64,000 bases of DNA from Taudactylus pleione (Eukaryota; Chordata; Amphibia; Anura; Myobatrachidae), in contig JAUIMM010000699.1 of the NCBI GenBank assembly GCA_031769625.1, positions 558,001 to 622,000 of the forward strand, read 5' to 3'. The notes beneath the pieces were generated by a model that searched no databases, was not told where the DNA came from, and saw only the letters and a list, made by a program, of their open reading frames with translations. Shown piece by piece: positions 21,110-34,400 of this stretch. Within the stretch, counting starts at the first letter, position 1; every line of letters begins with the position of its first letter. A program made the position numbers and the translations under genes.

Positions 21110-22690
21110 ACACATTTGTTGAAATTTTGAGCTGTCTGTGTTTGCTACAAGAGGAGATATCACAAAGTATGCGCTTTTGTTGTTTCCATTGCTTTCAAAG
21201 CATTTTGGCCTAAAACGAGCATTTGCTGTTTTCTCTTAAATGCAACATGGGAGAAAAACCATTTCACATCACATTTGTGGGTCTTGGTCTTCAACACATT
21301 CGATGACATTTTGAGCTGTCTGTGTTTGCTACAAGAGGAGATATCACAAAGTATGAGCTTTTGTTGTTTCTTTTGCTTTCAATGCATTTTGGCCTAAAAC
21401 GAGCATTTGCTGTTTTCTCTTAAACGCGACATGGGAGAAAAACCATTTCACATCACCTTTGTGGGTCTTGGTCTTCAACACATTTGGTGAAATTTTGTAC
21501 TGTCTGTTTGCTACAAGAGGAGATATCACAAAGTATGCGCTTTTGTTGTTTCCATTGCTTTCAATGCATTTTGGCCTAAAAAGAGCATTTGTTGTTTTCT
21601 CTTAAATACAACATGGTTGAAAAACCATTTCACATCACCTTTGTGGGTCTTGGTCTTCAACACATTCGGTGAAATTTTGAGCTGTCTGTGTTTGCTACAA
21701 GAGGAGTTATCACAAAGTATGCGCTTTTGTTGTTTCCATTGCTTTCAATGCATTTTGGCCTAAAACGAGCATTTGCTGTTTTTTCTTAAACGCAACATGG
21801 GAGAAAAACCATTTCACATCACATTTGTGGGTCTTGGTCTTCAACACATTTGGTGAAATTTTGAGCTGTCTGTTTTTGCTATTAGAGGAGATATCACAAA
21901 GTAAGTGCTTTTGTTGTTTCCATTGCTTTCAATGCATTTTGGCCTAAAACGAGCATTTGCTGTTTTTTCTTAAATGCAACATGGGAGAAAAACAATTTCA
22001 CATCACATTTGTGGGTCTTGTTCTTCAACACATTTGTTGAAAATTTGAGCTGTCTGTGTTTGTTACAAGAGGAGATATCACAAAGTATGTGCTTTTGTTG
22101 TTTCCATTGCTTTCAATGCATTTTGGTAAAAAACGACCATTTGCTGCTTTCTCTTAAATGCAACATAGGAGAAAAACCATTTCACATCATATTTGTGGGT
22201 CTTGGTCTTCAACACATTCGGTGAAATTTTGAGCTGTCTGTGTTTGCCACAAGAGGAGATATCACAAACTATGCGCTTTTGTTGTTTCCATTGCTTTCAA
22301 TACATTTTGGCCTAAAACGAGCATTTGCTGTTTTTTCTTAAATGCAACATGGGAGAAAAACCATTTCACATCACATTTGTGGGTCTTGGTCTTCAACACA
22401 TTCAGTGAAATTTTGAGCTGTCTGTGTTTGCTACAAGAGGAGATATCACAAAGTATGCGCTTTTGTTGTTTGCATTGCTTTCAATGCATTTTACCCTAAA
22501 ATGAGCATTTGCTGTTTTCTATTAAACGCAACATGGGAGAAAAACCATTTCACATCACATTTGTGGGTCTTGGTCTTCAACACATTTGGTGAAATTTTGA
22601 GCTGTCTGTGTTTGCTACAAGAGGAGATATCACAAAGTATGCGCTTTTGTTGTTTCCATTGCTTTCAATGCATTTTGGCCTAAAACGAGC
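21110..22690 (+). repeat. Third, dispersed copy of the 2-kb satellite segment
   Basis: The marker variants of the 13-16.6 kb duplication recur at 21344, 22009 and 22501, each 6064 bp after the second copy. The same rare variants are present in the same order (CGATGACATT, TTTCTTTTGC, CATGGTTGAAAAA, GGAGTTATC, GGTAAAAAACGACC). Shorter pieces of the same segment appear again near 41600-42080 and 42870-43300. Confidence 0.85.
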
Positions 22691-25442
22691 ATTTGCTGTT
22701 TTCTCTTAAATACAACATGGGAGAAAAACCATTTCACATCACATTTGTGGGTCTTGTTCTTCAACACATTCGGTGAAATTTTGAGCTGTCTGTGTTTGCT
22801 ACAAGAGGAGATATCACAAAGTATGCGCTTTTGTTGTTTCCATTGCTTTCAATGCATTTTGACCTAAAACGAGCATTTGCTGTTTTTTCTTAAACGCAAC
22901 TTGGGAGAAAAACCATTTCACATCACATTTGTGGGTCTTGTTCTTCAACCCATTCGGTGAAATTTTGAGCTGTCTGTGTTTGCTACAAGAGGAGATATCA
23001 CAAAGTATGCGCTTTTGTTGTTTCCATTGCTTTCAATGCATTTTGGCCTAAAACGAGCATTTGCTGTTTTTTCTTAAACGCAACATGTGAGAAAAACGAT
23101 TTCACATCACATTTGTGGGTCTTGTTCTTCAACACATTTGGTGAAATTTTGAGCTGTCTGTGTTTGCTACAAGAGGAGATATCACAATGTATGCGCTTTT
23201 GTTGTTTCCATTGCTTTCAATGCATTTTGACCTAAAACGAGCATTTGCTGTTTTTTCTTAAACGCAACATGAGAGAAAAACCATTTCACATCACATTTGT
23301 GGGTCTAGGTCTTCAACACATTCGGTGAAATTTTGAGCTGTCTGTGTTTGCTACAAGAGGAGATATCACAAAGTATGCGCTTTTGTTGTTTCCATTGCTT
23401 TCAAAGCATTTTGGCCTAAAACGAGCATTTGCTGTTTTTTCTTAAACGCAACATGGGAGAAAAACCATTTCACATCACATTTGTGGGTCTTGGTCTTCAA
23501 CACATTTGGTGAAATTTTGAGCTGTCTGTTTTTGCTATTAGAGGAGATATCACAAAGTAAGCGCTTTTGTTGTTTCCATTGCTTTCAATGCATTTTGGCC
23601 TAAAACGAGCATTTGCTGTTTTCTCTTAAATACAACATGGGAGAAACACCATTTCACATCACATTTGTGGGTCTTGGTCTTCAACACATTCGGTGAAATT
23701 TTGAGCTGTCTGTGTTTGCTACAAGAGGAGATATCACAAAGTATGCGCTTTTGTTGTTTCCATTGCTTTCAATACATTTTGGCCTAAAACGAGCATTTGC
23801 TGTTTTCTCTTAAATACAACATGGGAGAAAAACCATTTCACATCACATTTGTGGGTCTTGGTCTTCAACACATTCTGTGAAATTTTGAGCTGTCTGTGTT
23901 TGCTACAAGAGGAGATATCACAAAGTATGCACTTTTGTTGTTTCCATTGCTTTCAAAGCATTTTGGCCTAAAATGACCATTTGCTGTTATCTCTTAAATG
24001 CAACATGGGAGAAAAACTATTTCACATCACATTTGTGGGTCTTGATCTTCAACACATTCGGTGAAATTTTGAGCTGTCTGTGTTTGCTACAAGAGGAGAT
24101 ATCACAAATTATGCTCTTTTGTTGTTTCAATTGCTTTCAATGCATTTTGGCCTAAAACGAGCATTTGCTGTTTTCTCTTAAACGCGACATGGGAGAAAAA
24201 CCATTTCACATCACATTTGTGGGTCTTGGTCTTCAACACATTCAGTGAAATTTTGTGCTGTCTGTTTGCTACAAGAGGAGATATCACAAAGTATGCGCTT
24301 TTGTTGTTTCCATTATTTTCAATGCATTTTGGCCTAAAAAGAGCATTTGCTGTTTTCTCTTAAATACAACATGGGAGAAAAACCATTTCACATCAAATTT
24401 GTGGGTCTTGTTCTTCAACACATTCGGTGAAATTTTGAGCTGTCTGTGTTTGCTACAAGAGGAGATATCACAAAGTATGCGCTTTTGTTGTTTCCATTGC
24501 TTTTAATGCATTTTGACCTAAAACGAGCATTTGCTGTTTTTTCTTAAACGCAACATGGGAGAAAAACCATTTCACATCACATTTGTGGGTCTTGGTCTTC
24601 AACACATTCAGTGAAATTTTGAGCTGTCTGTGTTTGCTACAAGAGGAGATATCACAAAGTATGCGCTTTTGTTGTTTGCATTGCTTTCAATGCATTTTGC
24701 CCTAAAATGAGCATTTGCTGTTTTCTATTAAACGCAACATGGGAGAAAAACCATTTCACATCACATTTGTGGGTCTTGTTCTTCAACACCTTCGGTGAAA
24801 TTTTAAGCTGTCTGTGTTTGCTACAAGAGGAGATATCACAAAGTATGTGCTTTTGTTGTTTCCATTGCTTTCAATGCATTTTGACCTAAAACGAGCATTT
24901 GCTGTTTTTTCTTAAACGCAACTTGGGAGAAAAACCATTTCACATCACATTTGTGGGTCTTGTTCTTCAACCCATTCTGTGAAATTTTGAGCTGTCTGTG
25001 TTTGCTACAAGAGGAGATATCACAAAGTATGCGCTTTTGTTGTTTCCATTGCTTTCAATGCATTTTGACCTAAAACGAGCATTTGCTGTTTTTTCTTAAA
25101 CGCAACATGAGAGAAAAACCATTTCACATCACATTTGTGGGTCTAGGTCTTCAACACATTCGGTGAAATTTTGAGCTGTCTGTGTTTGCTACAAGAGGAG
25201 ATATCACAAAGTATGCACTTTTGTTGTTTCCATTGCTTTCAATGCATTTTGGCCTAAAACGAGCATTTGCTGTTTTTTCTTAAACGCAACATGGGAGAAA
25301 AACCATTTCACATTACATTTGTGGGTCTTGGTCTTCAACACATTTGGTGAAATTTTGAGCTGTCTGTTTTTGCTATTAGAGGAGATATCACAAAGTAAGC
25401 GCTTTTGTTGTTTCCATTGCTTTCAATGCATTTTGGCCTAAA

Positions 25443-28400
25443 ATGAGCATTTGCTGTTTTCTCTTAAATACAACATGGGAGAAAAACCATTTCACATCAC
25501 ATTTGTGGGTCTTGGTCTTCAACACATTCGGTGAAATTTTGAGCTGTCTGTGTTTGCTACAAGAGGAGATATCACAAAGTATGCGCTTTTGTTGTTTCCA
25601 TTGCTTTCAATACATTTTGGCCTAAAACGAGCATTTGCTGTTTTCTCTTAAATACAACATGGGAGAAAAACCATTTCACATCACATTTGTGGGTCTTGGT
25701 CTTCAACACATTCTGTGAAATTTTGAGCTGTCTGTGTTTGCTACAAGAGGAGATATCACAAAGTATGCACTTTTGTTGTTTCCATTGCTTTCAATGCATT
25801 TTGGCCTAAAATGACCATTTGCTGTTATCTCTTAAATGCAACATGGGAGAAAAACTATTTCATGTCACATTTGTGGGTCTTGGTCTTCAACACATTCGGT
25901 GAAATTTTGAGCTGTCTGTGTTTGCTACAAGAGGAGATATCACAAATTATGCTCTTTTGTTGTTTCAATTGCTTTCAATGCATTTTGGCCTAAAACGAGC
26001 ATTTGCTGTTTTCTCTTAAACGCGACATGGGAGAAAAACCATTTCACATCACATTTGTGGGTCTTGGTCTTCAACACATTCGGTGAAATTTTGTGCTGTC
26101 TGTTTGCTACAAGAGGAGATATCACAAAGTATGCGCTTTTGTTGTTTCCATTATTTTCAATGCATTTTGGCCTAAAAAGAGCATTTGCTGTTTTCTCTTA
26201 AATACAACATGGGAGAAAAACCATTTCACATCAAATTTGTGGGTCTTGTTCTTCAACACATTCGGTGAAATTTTGAGCTGTCTGTGTTTGCTACAAGAGG
26301 AGATATCACAAAGTATGCGCTTTTGTTGTTTCCATTGCTTTCAATGCATTTTGGCCTAAAACGAGCATTTGCTGTTTTTTCTTAAACGCAACATGTGAGA
26401 AAAACGATTTCACATCACATTTGTGGGTCTTGTTCTTCAACACATTCGGTGAAATTTTGAGCTGTCTGTTTTTGCTATTAGAGGAGATATCACAAAGTAT
26501 ACGCTTTTGTTGTTTCCATTGCTTTCAATGCATTTTGGCCTAAAACGAGCATGTGCTGTTTTCTCTTAAATGCAACATGGGAGAAAAACTATTTCACATC
26601 ACATTTGTGGGTCTTGGTCTTCAACACATTCGGTGAAATTTTGAGCTGTCTGTGTTTGCTACAAGAGGAGATATCACAAAGTATGTGCTTTTGTTGTTTC
26701 CATTGCTTTCAATGCATTTTGGCCTAAAACGTGCATTTGCTGTTTTTTCTTAAATGCAACATGGGAGAAAAACCATTTCACATCACATTTGTGGGTCTTG
26801 GTCTTCAACACATTTGGTGAAATTTTTGAGCTGTCTGTGTTTGCTACAAGAGGAGATATCACAAAGTATGCGCTTTTGTTGTTTCCATTGCTTTCAATGC
26901 ATTTTGGCCTAAAACAAGCATTTGCTGTTTTCTCTTAAATGCTACATGGGAGAAAAACCATTTCACATCACATTTGTGGGTCTTGGTCTTCAACACATTC
27001 GGTGAAATTTTGAGCTGTCTGTGTTTGCTACAAGAGGAGATATCACAAAGTATGCGCTTTTATTGTTTCCATTGCTTTCAATGCATTTTTGACTAAAACG
27101 AGCATTTGCTGTTTTCTCTTAAACGCAACATGTGAGAAAAACGATTTCACATCACATTTGTGGGTCTTGTTCTTCAACACATTTGGTGAAATTTTAGCTG
27201 TCTGTTTTTGCTATTAGAGGAGATACCACAAAGTATGCGCTTTTGTTGTTTCCATTGCTTTCAATGCATTTTGGCCTAAAAAGAGCATGTGCTGTTTTCT
27301 CTTAAATGCAACATGGGAGAAAAACTGTTTCACATCACATTTGTGGGTCTTGTTCTTCAACACATTCTGTGAAATTTTGAGCTGTCTGTGTTTGCTACAA
27401 GAGGAGATATCACAAAGTATGCGCTTTTTATTGTTTCCATTGCTTTCAATGCATTTTGGCCTAAAATGAGCATTTGCTGTTTTTTCTTAAATGCAACATG
27501 GGAGAAAAATCATTTCCCATCACATTTTTGGGTCTTGGTCTTCAACACATTCGGTGAAATTTTGAGCTGTCTGTGTTTGCTACAAGAGGAGTTATCACAA
27601 AGTATGCGCTTTTGTTGTTTCCATTGCTTTCAATGCATTTTGGCCTAAAACGAGCATTTGCTGTTTTTTCTTAAACGCAACATGGGAGAAAAACCATTTC
27701 ACATCACATTTGTGGGTCTTGGTCTTCAACACATTTGGTGAAATTTTGAGCTGTCTGTTTTTGCTATTAGAGGAGATATCACAAAGTAAGCGCTTTTGTT
27801 GTTTCCATTGCTTTCAATGCATTTTGGCCTAAAACGAGCATTTGCTGTTTTTTCTTAAATGCAACATGGGAGAAAAACAATTTCACATCACATTTGTGGG
27901 TCTTGTTCTTCAACACATTTGTTGAAATTTTGAGCTGTCTGTGTTTGTTACAAGAGGAGATATCACAAAGTATGTGCTTTTGTTGTTTCCATTGCTTTCA
28001 ATGCATTTTGGTAAAAAACGACCGTTTGCTGCTTTCTCTTAAATGCAACATAGGAGTAAAACCATTTCACATCATATTTGTGGGTCTTGGTCTTCAACAC
28101 ATTCGGTGAAATTTTGAGCTGTCTGTGTTTGCCACAAGAGGAGATATCACAAAGTATGCGCTTTTGTTGTTTCCATTGCTTTCAATGCATTTTGGCCTAA
28201 AACGAGCATTTGCTGTTTTCTCTTAAATACAACATGGGAGAAAAACCATTTCACATCACATTTGTGGGTCTTGTTCTTCAACACATTCGGTGAAATTTTG
28301 AGCTGTCTGTGTTTGCTACAAGAGGAGATATCACAAACTATGCGCTTTTGTTGTTTCCATTGCTTTCAATGCATTTTGACCTAAAACGAGCATTTGCTGT

Positions 28401-31400
28401 TTTTTCTTAAACGCAACTTGGGAGAAAAACCATTTCACATCACATTTGTGGGTCTTGTTCTTCAACCCATTCGGTGAAATTTTGAGCTGTCTGTGTTTGC
28501 TACAAGAGGAGATATCACAAAGTATGCGCTTTTGTTGTTTCCATTGCTTTCAATGCATTTTGGCCTAAAACGAGCATTTGCTGTTTTTCTTAAACGCAAC
28601 ATGTGAGAAAAACGATTTCACATCACATTTGTGGGTCTAGGTCTTCAACACATTCGGTGAAATTTTGAGCTGTCTGTGTTTGCTACAAGAGGAGATATCA
28701 CAAAGTATGCGCTTTTGTTGTTTCCATTGCTTTCAATGCATTTTGGCCTAAAACGAGCATTTGCTGTTTTCTCTTAAATACAACATGGGAGAAAAACCAT
28801 TTCACATCACATTTGTGGGTCTTGGTCTTCAACACATTCGGTGAAATTTTGAGCTGTCTGTGTTTGCTACAAGAGGAGATATCACAAAGTATGCGCTTTT
28901 GTTGTTTCCATTGCTTTCAATACATTTTGGCCTAAAACGAGCATTTGCTGTTTTCTCTTAAATACAACATGGGAGAAAAACCATTTCACATCACATTTGT
29001 GGGTCTTGGTCTTCAACACATTCTGTGAAATTTTGAGCTGTCTGTGTTTGCTACAAGAGGAGATATCACAAAGTATGCACTTTTGTTGTTTCCATTGCTT
29101 TCAATGCATTTTGGCCTAAAATGACCATTTGCTGTTATCTCTTAAATGCAACATGGTAGAAAAACTATTTCACATCACATTTGTGGGTCTTGATCTTCAA
29201 CACATTCGGTGAAATTTTGAGCTGTCTGTGTTTGCTACAAGAGGAGATATCACAAATTATGCTCTTTTGTTGTTTCAATTTCTTTCAATGCATTTTGGCC
29301 TAAAACGAGCATTTGCTGTTTTCTCTTAAACGCGACATGGGAGAAAAACCATTTCACATCACATTTGTGGGTCTTGGTCTTCAACACATTCGGTGAAATT
29401 TTGTGCTGTCTGTTTGCTACAAGAGGAGATATCACAAAGTATGCGCTTTTGTTGTTTCCATTATTTTCAATGCATTTTGGCCTAAAAAGAGCATTTGCTG
29501 TTTTCTCTTAAATACAACATGGGAGAAAAACCATTTCACATCAAATTTGTGGGTCTTGTTCTTCAACACATTCGGTGAAATTTTGAGCTGTCTGTGTTTG
29601 CTACAAGAGGAGATATCACAAAGTATGCGCTTTTGTTGTTTGCATTGCTTTCAATGCATTTTGCCCTAAAATGAGCATTTGCTGTTTTCTATTAAACGCA
29701 ACATGGGAGAAAAACCATTTCACATCACATTTGTGGGTCTTGGTCTTCAACACATTTGGTGAAATTTTGAGCTGTCTGTGTTTGCTACAAGAGGAGATAT
29801 CACAAAGTATGCGCTTTTGTTGTTTCCATTGCTTTCAATGCATTTTGGCCTAAAACAAGCATTTGCTGTTTTCTCTTAAATGCAAAATGGGAGAAAAACC
29901 ATTTCACATCACATTTGTGGGTCTTGTTCTTCAACACATTCGGTGAAATTTTAAGCTGTCTGTGTTTGCTACAAGAGGAGATATCACAAAGTATGCGCTT
30001 TTGTTGTTTCCATTTCTTTCAATGCATTTTGACCTAAAATGAGCATTTGCTGTTTTTTCTTAAACGCAACTTGGGAGAAAAACCATTTCACATCACATTT
30101 GTGGGTCTTGTTCTTCAACCCATTCTGTGAAATTTTGAGCTGTCTGTGTTTGCTACAAGAGGAGATATCACAAAGTATGCGCTTTTGTTGTTTCCATTGC
30201 TTTCAATGCATTTTGACCTAAAACGAGCATTTGCTGTTTTTTCTTAAACGCAACATGAGAGAAAAACCATTTCACATCACATTTGTGGGTCTAGGTCTTC
30301 AACACATTCGGTGAAATTTTGAGCTGTCTGTGTTTGCTACAAGAGGAGATATCACAAAGTATGCGCTTTTGTTGTTTCCATTGCTTTCAATGCATTTTGG
30401 CCTAAAACGAGCATTTGCTGTTTTTTCTTAAACGCAACATGGGAGAAAAACCATTTCACATTACATTTGTGGGTCTTGGTCTTCAACACATTTGGTGAAA
30501 TTTTGAGCTGTCTGTTTTTGCTATTAGAGGAGATATCACAAAGTAAGCGCTTTTGTTGTTTCCATTGCTTTTAATGCATTTTGGCCTAAAATGAGCATTT
30601 GCTGTTTTCTCTTAAATACAACATGGGAGAAAAACCATTTCACATCACATTTGTGGGTCTTGGTCTTCAACACATTCGGTGAAATTTTGAGCTGTCTGTG
30701 TTTGCTACAAGAGGAGATATCACAAAGTATGCGCTTTTGTTGTTTCCATTGCTTTCAATACATTTTGGCCTAAAACGAGCATTTGCTGTTTTCTCTTAAA
30801 TACAACATGGGAGAAAAACCATTTCACATCACATTTGTGGGTCTTGGTCTTCAACACATTCTGTGAAATTTTGAGCTGTCTGTGTTTGCTACAAGAGGAG
30901 ATATCACAAAGTATGCACTTTTGTTGTTTCCATTGCTTTCAATGCATTTTGGCCTAAAATGACCATTTGCTGTTATCTCTTAAATGCAACATGGGAGAAA
31001 AACTATTTCATGTCACATTTGTGGGTCTTGGTCTTCAACACATTCGGTGAAATTTTGAGCTGTCTGTGTTTGCTACAAGAGGAGATATCACAAATTATGC
31101 TCTTTTGTTGTTTCAATTGCTTTCAATGCATTTTGGCCTAAAACGAGCATTTGCTGTTTTCTCTTAAACGCGACATGGGAGAAAAACCATTTCACATCAC
31201 ATTTGTGGGTCTTGGTCTTCAACACATTCGGTGAAATTTTGTGCTGTCTGTTTGCTACAAGAGGAGATATCACAAAGTATGCGCTTTTGTTGTTTCCATT
31301 ATTTTCAATGCATTTTGGCCTAAAAAGAGCATTTGCTGTTTTCTCTTAAATACAACATGGGAGAAAAACCATTTCACATCATATTTGTGGGTCTTGGTCT

Positions 31401-34400
31401 TCAACACATTCGGTGAAATTTTGAGCTGTCTGTGTTTGCCACAAGAGGAGATATCACAAACTATGCGCTTTTGTTGTTTCCATTGCTTTCAATACATTTT
31501 GGCCTAAAACGAGCATTTGCTGTTTTTTCTTAAATGCAACATGGGAGAAAAACCATTTCACATCACATTTGTGGGTCTTGGTCTTCAACACATTCAGTGA
31601 AATTTTGAGCTGTCTGTGTTTGCTACAAGAGGAGATATCACAAAGTATGCGCTTTTGTTGTTTGCATTGCTTTCAATGCATTTTGCCCTAAAATGAGCAT
31701 TTGCTGTTTTCTATTAAACGCAACATGGGAGAAAAACCATTTCACATCACATTTGTGGGTCTTGGTCTTCAACACATTTGGTGAAATTTTGAGCTGTCTG
31801 TGTTTGCTACAAGAGGAGATATCACAAAGTATGCGCTTTTGTTGTTTCCATTGCTTTCAATGCATTTTGGCCTAAAACGAGCATTTGCTGTTTTCTCTTA
31901 AATACAACATGGGAGAAAAACCATTTCACATCACATTTGTGGGTCTTGTTCTTCAACACATTCGGTGAAATTTTGAGCTGTCTGTGTTTGCTACAAGAGG
32001 AGATATCACAAAGTATGCGCTTTTGTTGTTTCCATTGCTTTCAATGCATTTTGACCTAAAACGAGCATTTGCTGTTTTTTCTTAAACGCAACTTGGGAGA
32101 AAAACCATTTCACATCACATTTGTGGGTCTTGTTCTTCAACCCATTCGGTGAAATTTTGAGCTGTCTGTGTTTGCTACAAGAGGAGATATCACAAAGTAT
32201 GCGCTTTTGTTGTTTCCATTGCTTTCAATGCATTTTGGCCTAAAACGAGCATTTGCTGTTTTTTCTTAAACGCAACATGTGAGAAAAACGATTTCACATC
32301 ACATTTGTGGGTCTTGTTCTTCAACACATTTGGTGAAATTTTGAGCTGTCTGTGTTTGCTACAAGAGGAGATATCACAAAGTAAGCGCTTTTGTTGTTTC
32401 CATTGCTTTCAATGCATTTTGGCCTAAAACGAGCATTTGCTGTTTTCTCTTAAATACAACATGGGAGAAAAACCATTTCACATCACATTTGTGGGTCTTG
32501 GTCTTCAACACATTCGGTGAAATTTTGAGCTGTCTGTGTTTGCTACAAGAGGAGATATCACAAAGTATGCGCTTTTGTTGTTTCCATTGCTTTCAATACA
32601 TTTTGGCCTAAAACGAGCATTTGCTGTTTTCTCTTAAATACAACATGGGAAAAAATCCATTTCACATAACATTTGTGGGTGTTGGTCTTCAACACATTCT
32701 GTGAAATTTTGAGCTGTCTGTGTTTGCTACAAGAGGAGATATCACAAAGTATGCACTTTTGTTGTTTCCATTGCTTTCAATGCATTTTGGCCTAAAATGA
32801 CCATTTGCTGTTATCTCTTAAATGCAACATGGGAGAAAAACTATTTCACATCACATTTGTGGGTCTTGATCTTCAACACATTCTGTGAAATTTTGAGCTG
32901 TCTGTGTTTGCTACAAGAGGAGATATCACAAATTATGCTCTTTTGTTGTTTCAATTGCTTTCAATGCATTTTGGCCTAAAACGAGCATTTGCTGTTTTCT
33001 CTTAAACGCGACATGGGAGAAAAACCATTTCACATCACATTTGTGGGTCTTGTTCTTCAACCCATTCGGTGAAATTTTGAGCTGTCTGTGTTTGCTACAA
33101 GAGGAGATATCACAAAGTATGCGCTTTTGTTGTTTCCATTGCTTTCAATGCATTTTGGCCTAAAACGAGCATTTGCTGTTTTTTCTTAAACGCAACATGT
33201 GAGAAAAACGATTTCACATCACATTTGTGGGTCTTGTTCTTCAACACATTTGGTGAAATTTTGAGCTGTCTGTGTTTGCTACAAGAGGAGATATCACAAA
33301 GTATGCGCTTTTGTTGTTTCCATTGCTTTCAATGCATTTTGACCTAAAACGAGCATTTGCTGTTTTTTCTTAAACGCAACATGAGAGAAAAACCATTTCA
33401 CATCACATTTGTGGGTCTAGGTCTTCAACACATTCGGTGAAATTTTGAGCTGTCTGTGTTTGCTACAAGAGGAGATATCACAAAGTATGCGCTTTTGTTG
33501 TTTCCATTGCTTTCAAAGCATTTTGGCCTAAAACGAGCATTTGCTGTTTTTTCTTAAACGCAACATGGGAGAAAAACCATTTCACATCACATTTGTGGGT
33601 CTTGGTCTTCAACACATTTGGTGAAATTTTGAGCTGTCTGTTTTTGCTATTAGAGGAGATATCACAAAGTAAGCGCTTTTGTTGTTTCCATTGCTTTCAA
33701 TGCATTTTGGCCTAAAACGAGCATTTGCTGTTTTCTCTTAAATACAACATGGGAGAAAAACCATTTCACATCACATTTGTGGGTCTTGGTCTACAACACA
33801 TTCGGTGAATTTTTGAGCTGTCTGTGTTTGCTACAAGAGGAGATATCACAAAGTATGCGCTTTTGTTGTTTCCATTGCTTTCAATACATTTTGGCCTAAA
33901 ACGAGCATTTGCTGTTTTCTCTTAAATACAACATGGGAGAAAAACCATTTCACATCACATTTGTGGGTCTTGGTCTTCAACACATTCTGTGAAATTTTGA
34001 GCTGTCTGTGTTTGCTACAAGAGGAGATATCACAAAGTATGCACTTTTGTTGTTTCCATTGCTTTCAATGCATTTTGGCCTAAAATGACCATTTGCTGTT
34101 ATCTCTTAAATGCAACATGGTAGAAAAACTATTTCACATCACATTTGTGGGTCTTGATCTTCAACACATTCGGTGAAATTTTGAGCTGTCTGTGTTTGCT
34201 ACAAGAGGAGATATCACAAATTATGCTCTTTTGTTGTTTCAATTGCTTTCAATGCATTTTGGCCTAAAACGAGCATTTGCTGTTTTCTCTTAAACGCGAC
34301 ATGGGAGAAAAACCATTTCACATCACATTTGTGGGTCTTGGTCTTCAACACATTCGGTGAAATTTTGTGCTGTCTGTTTGCTACAAGAGGAGATATCACA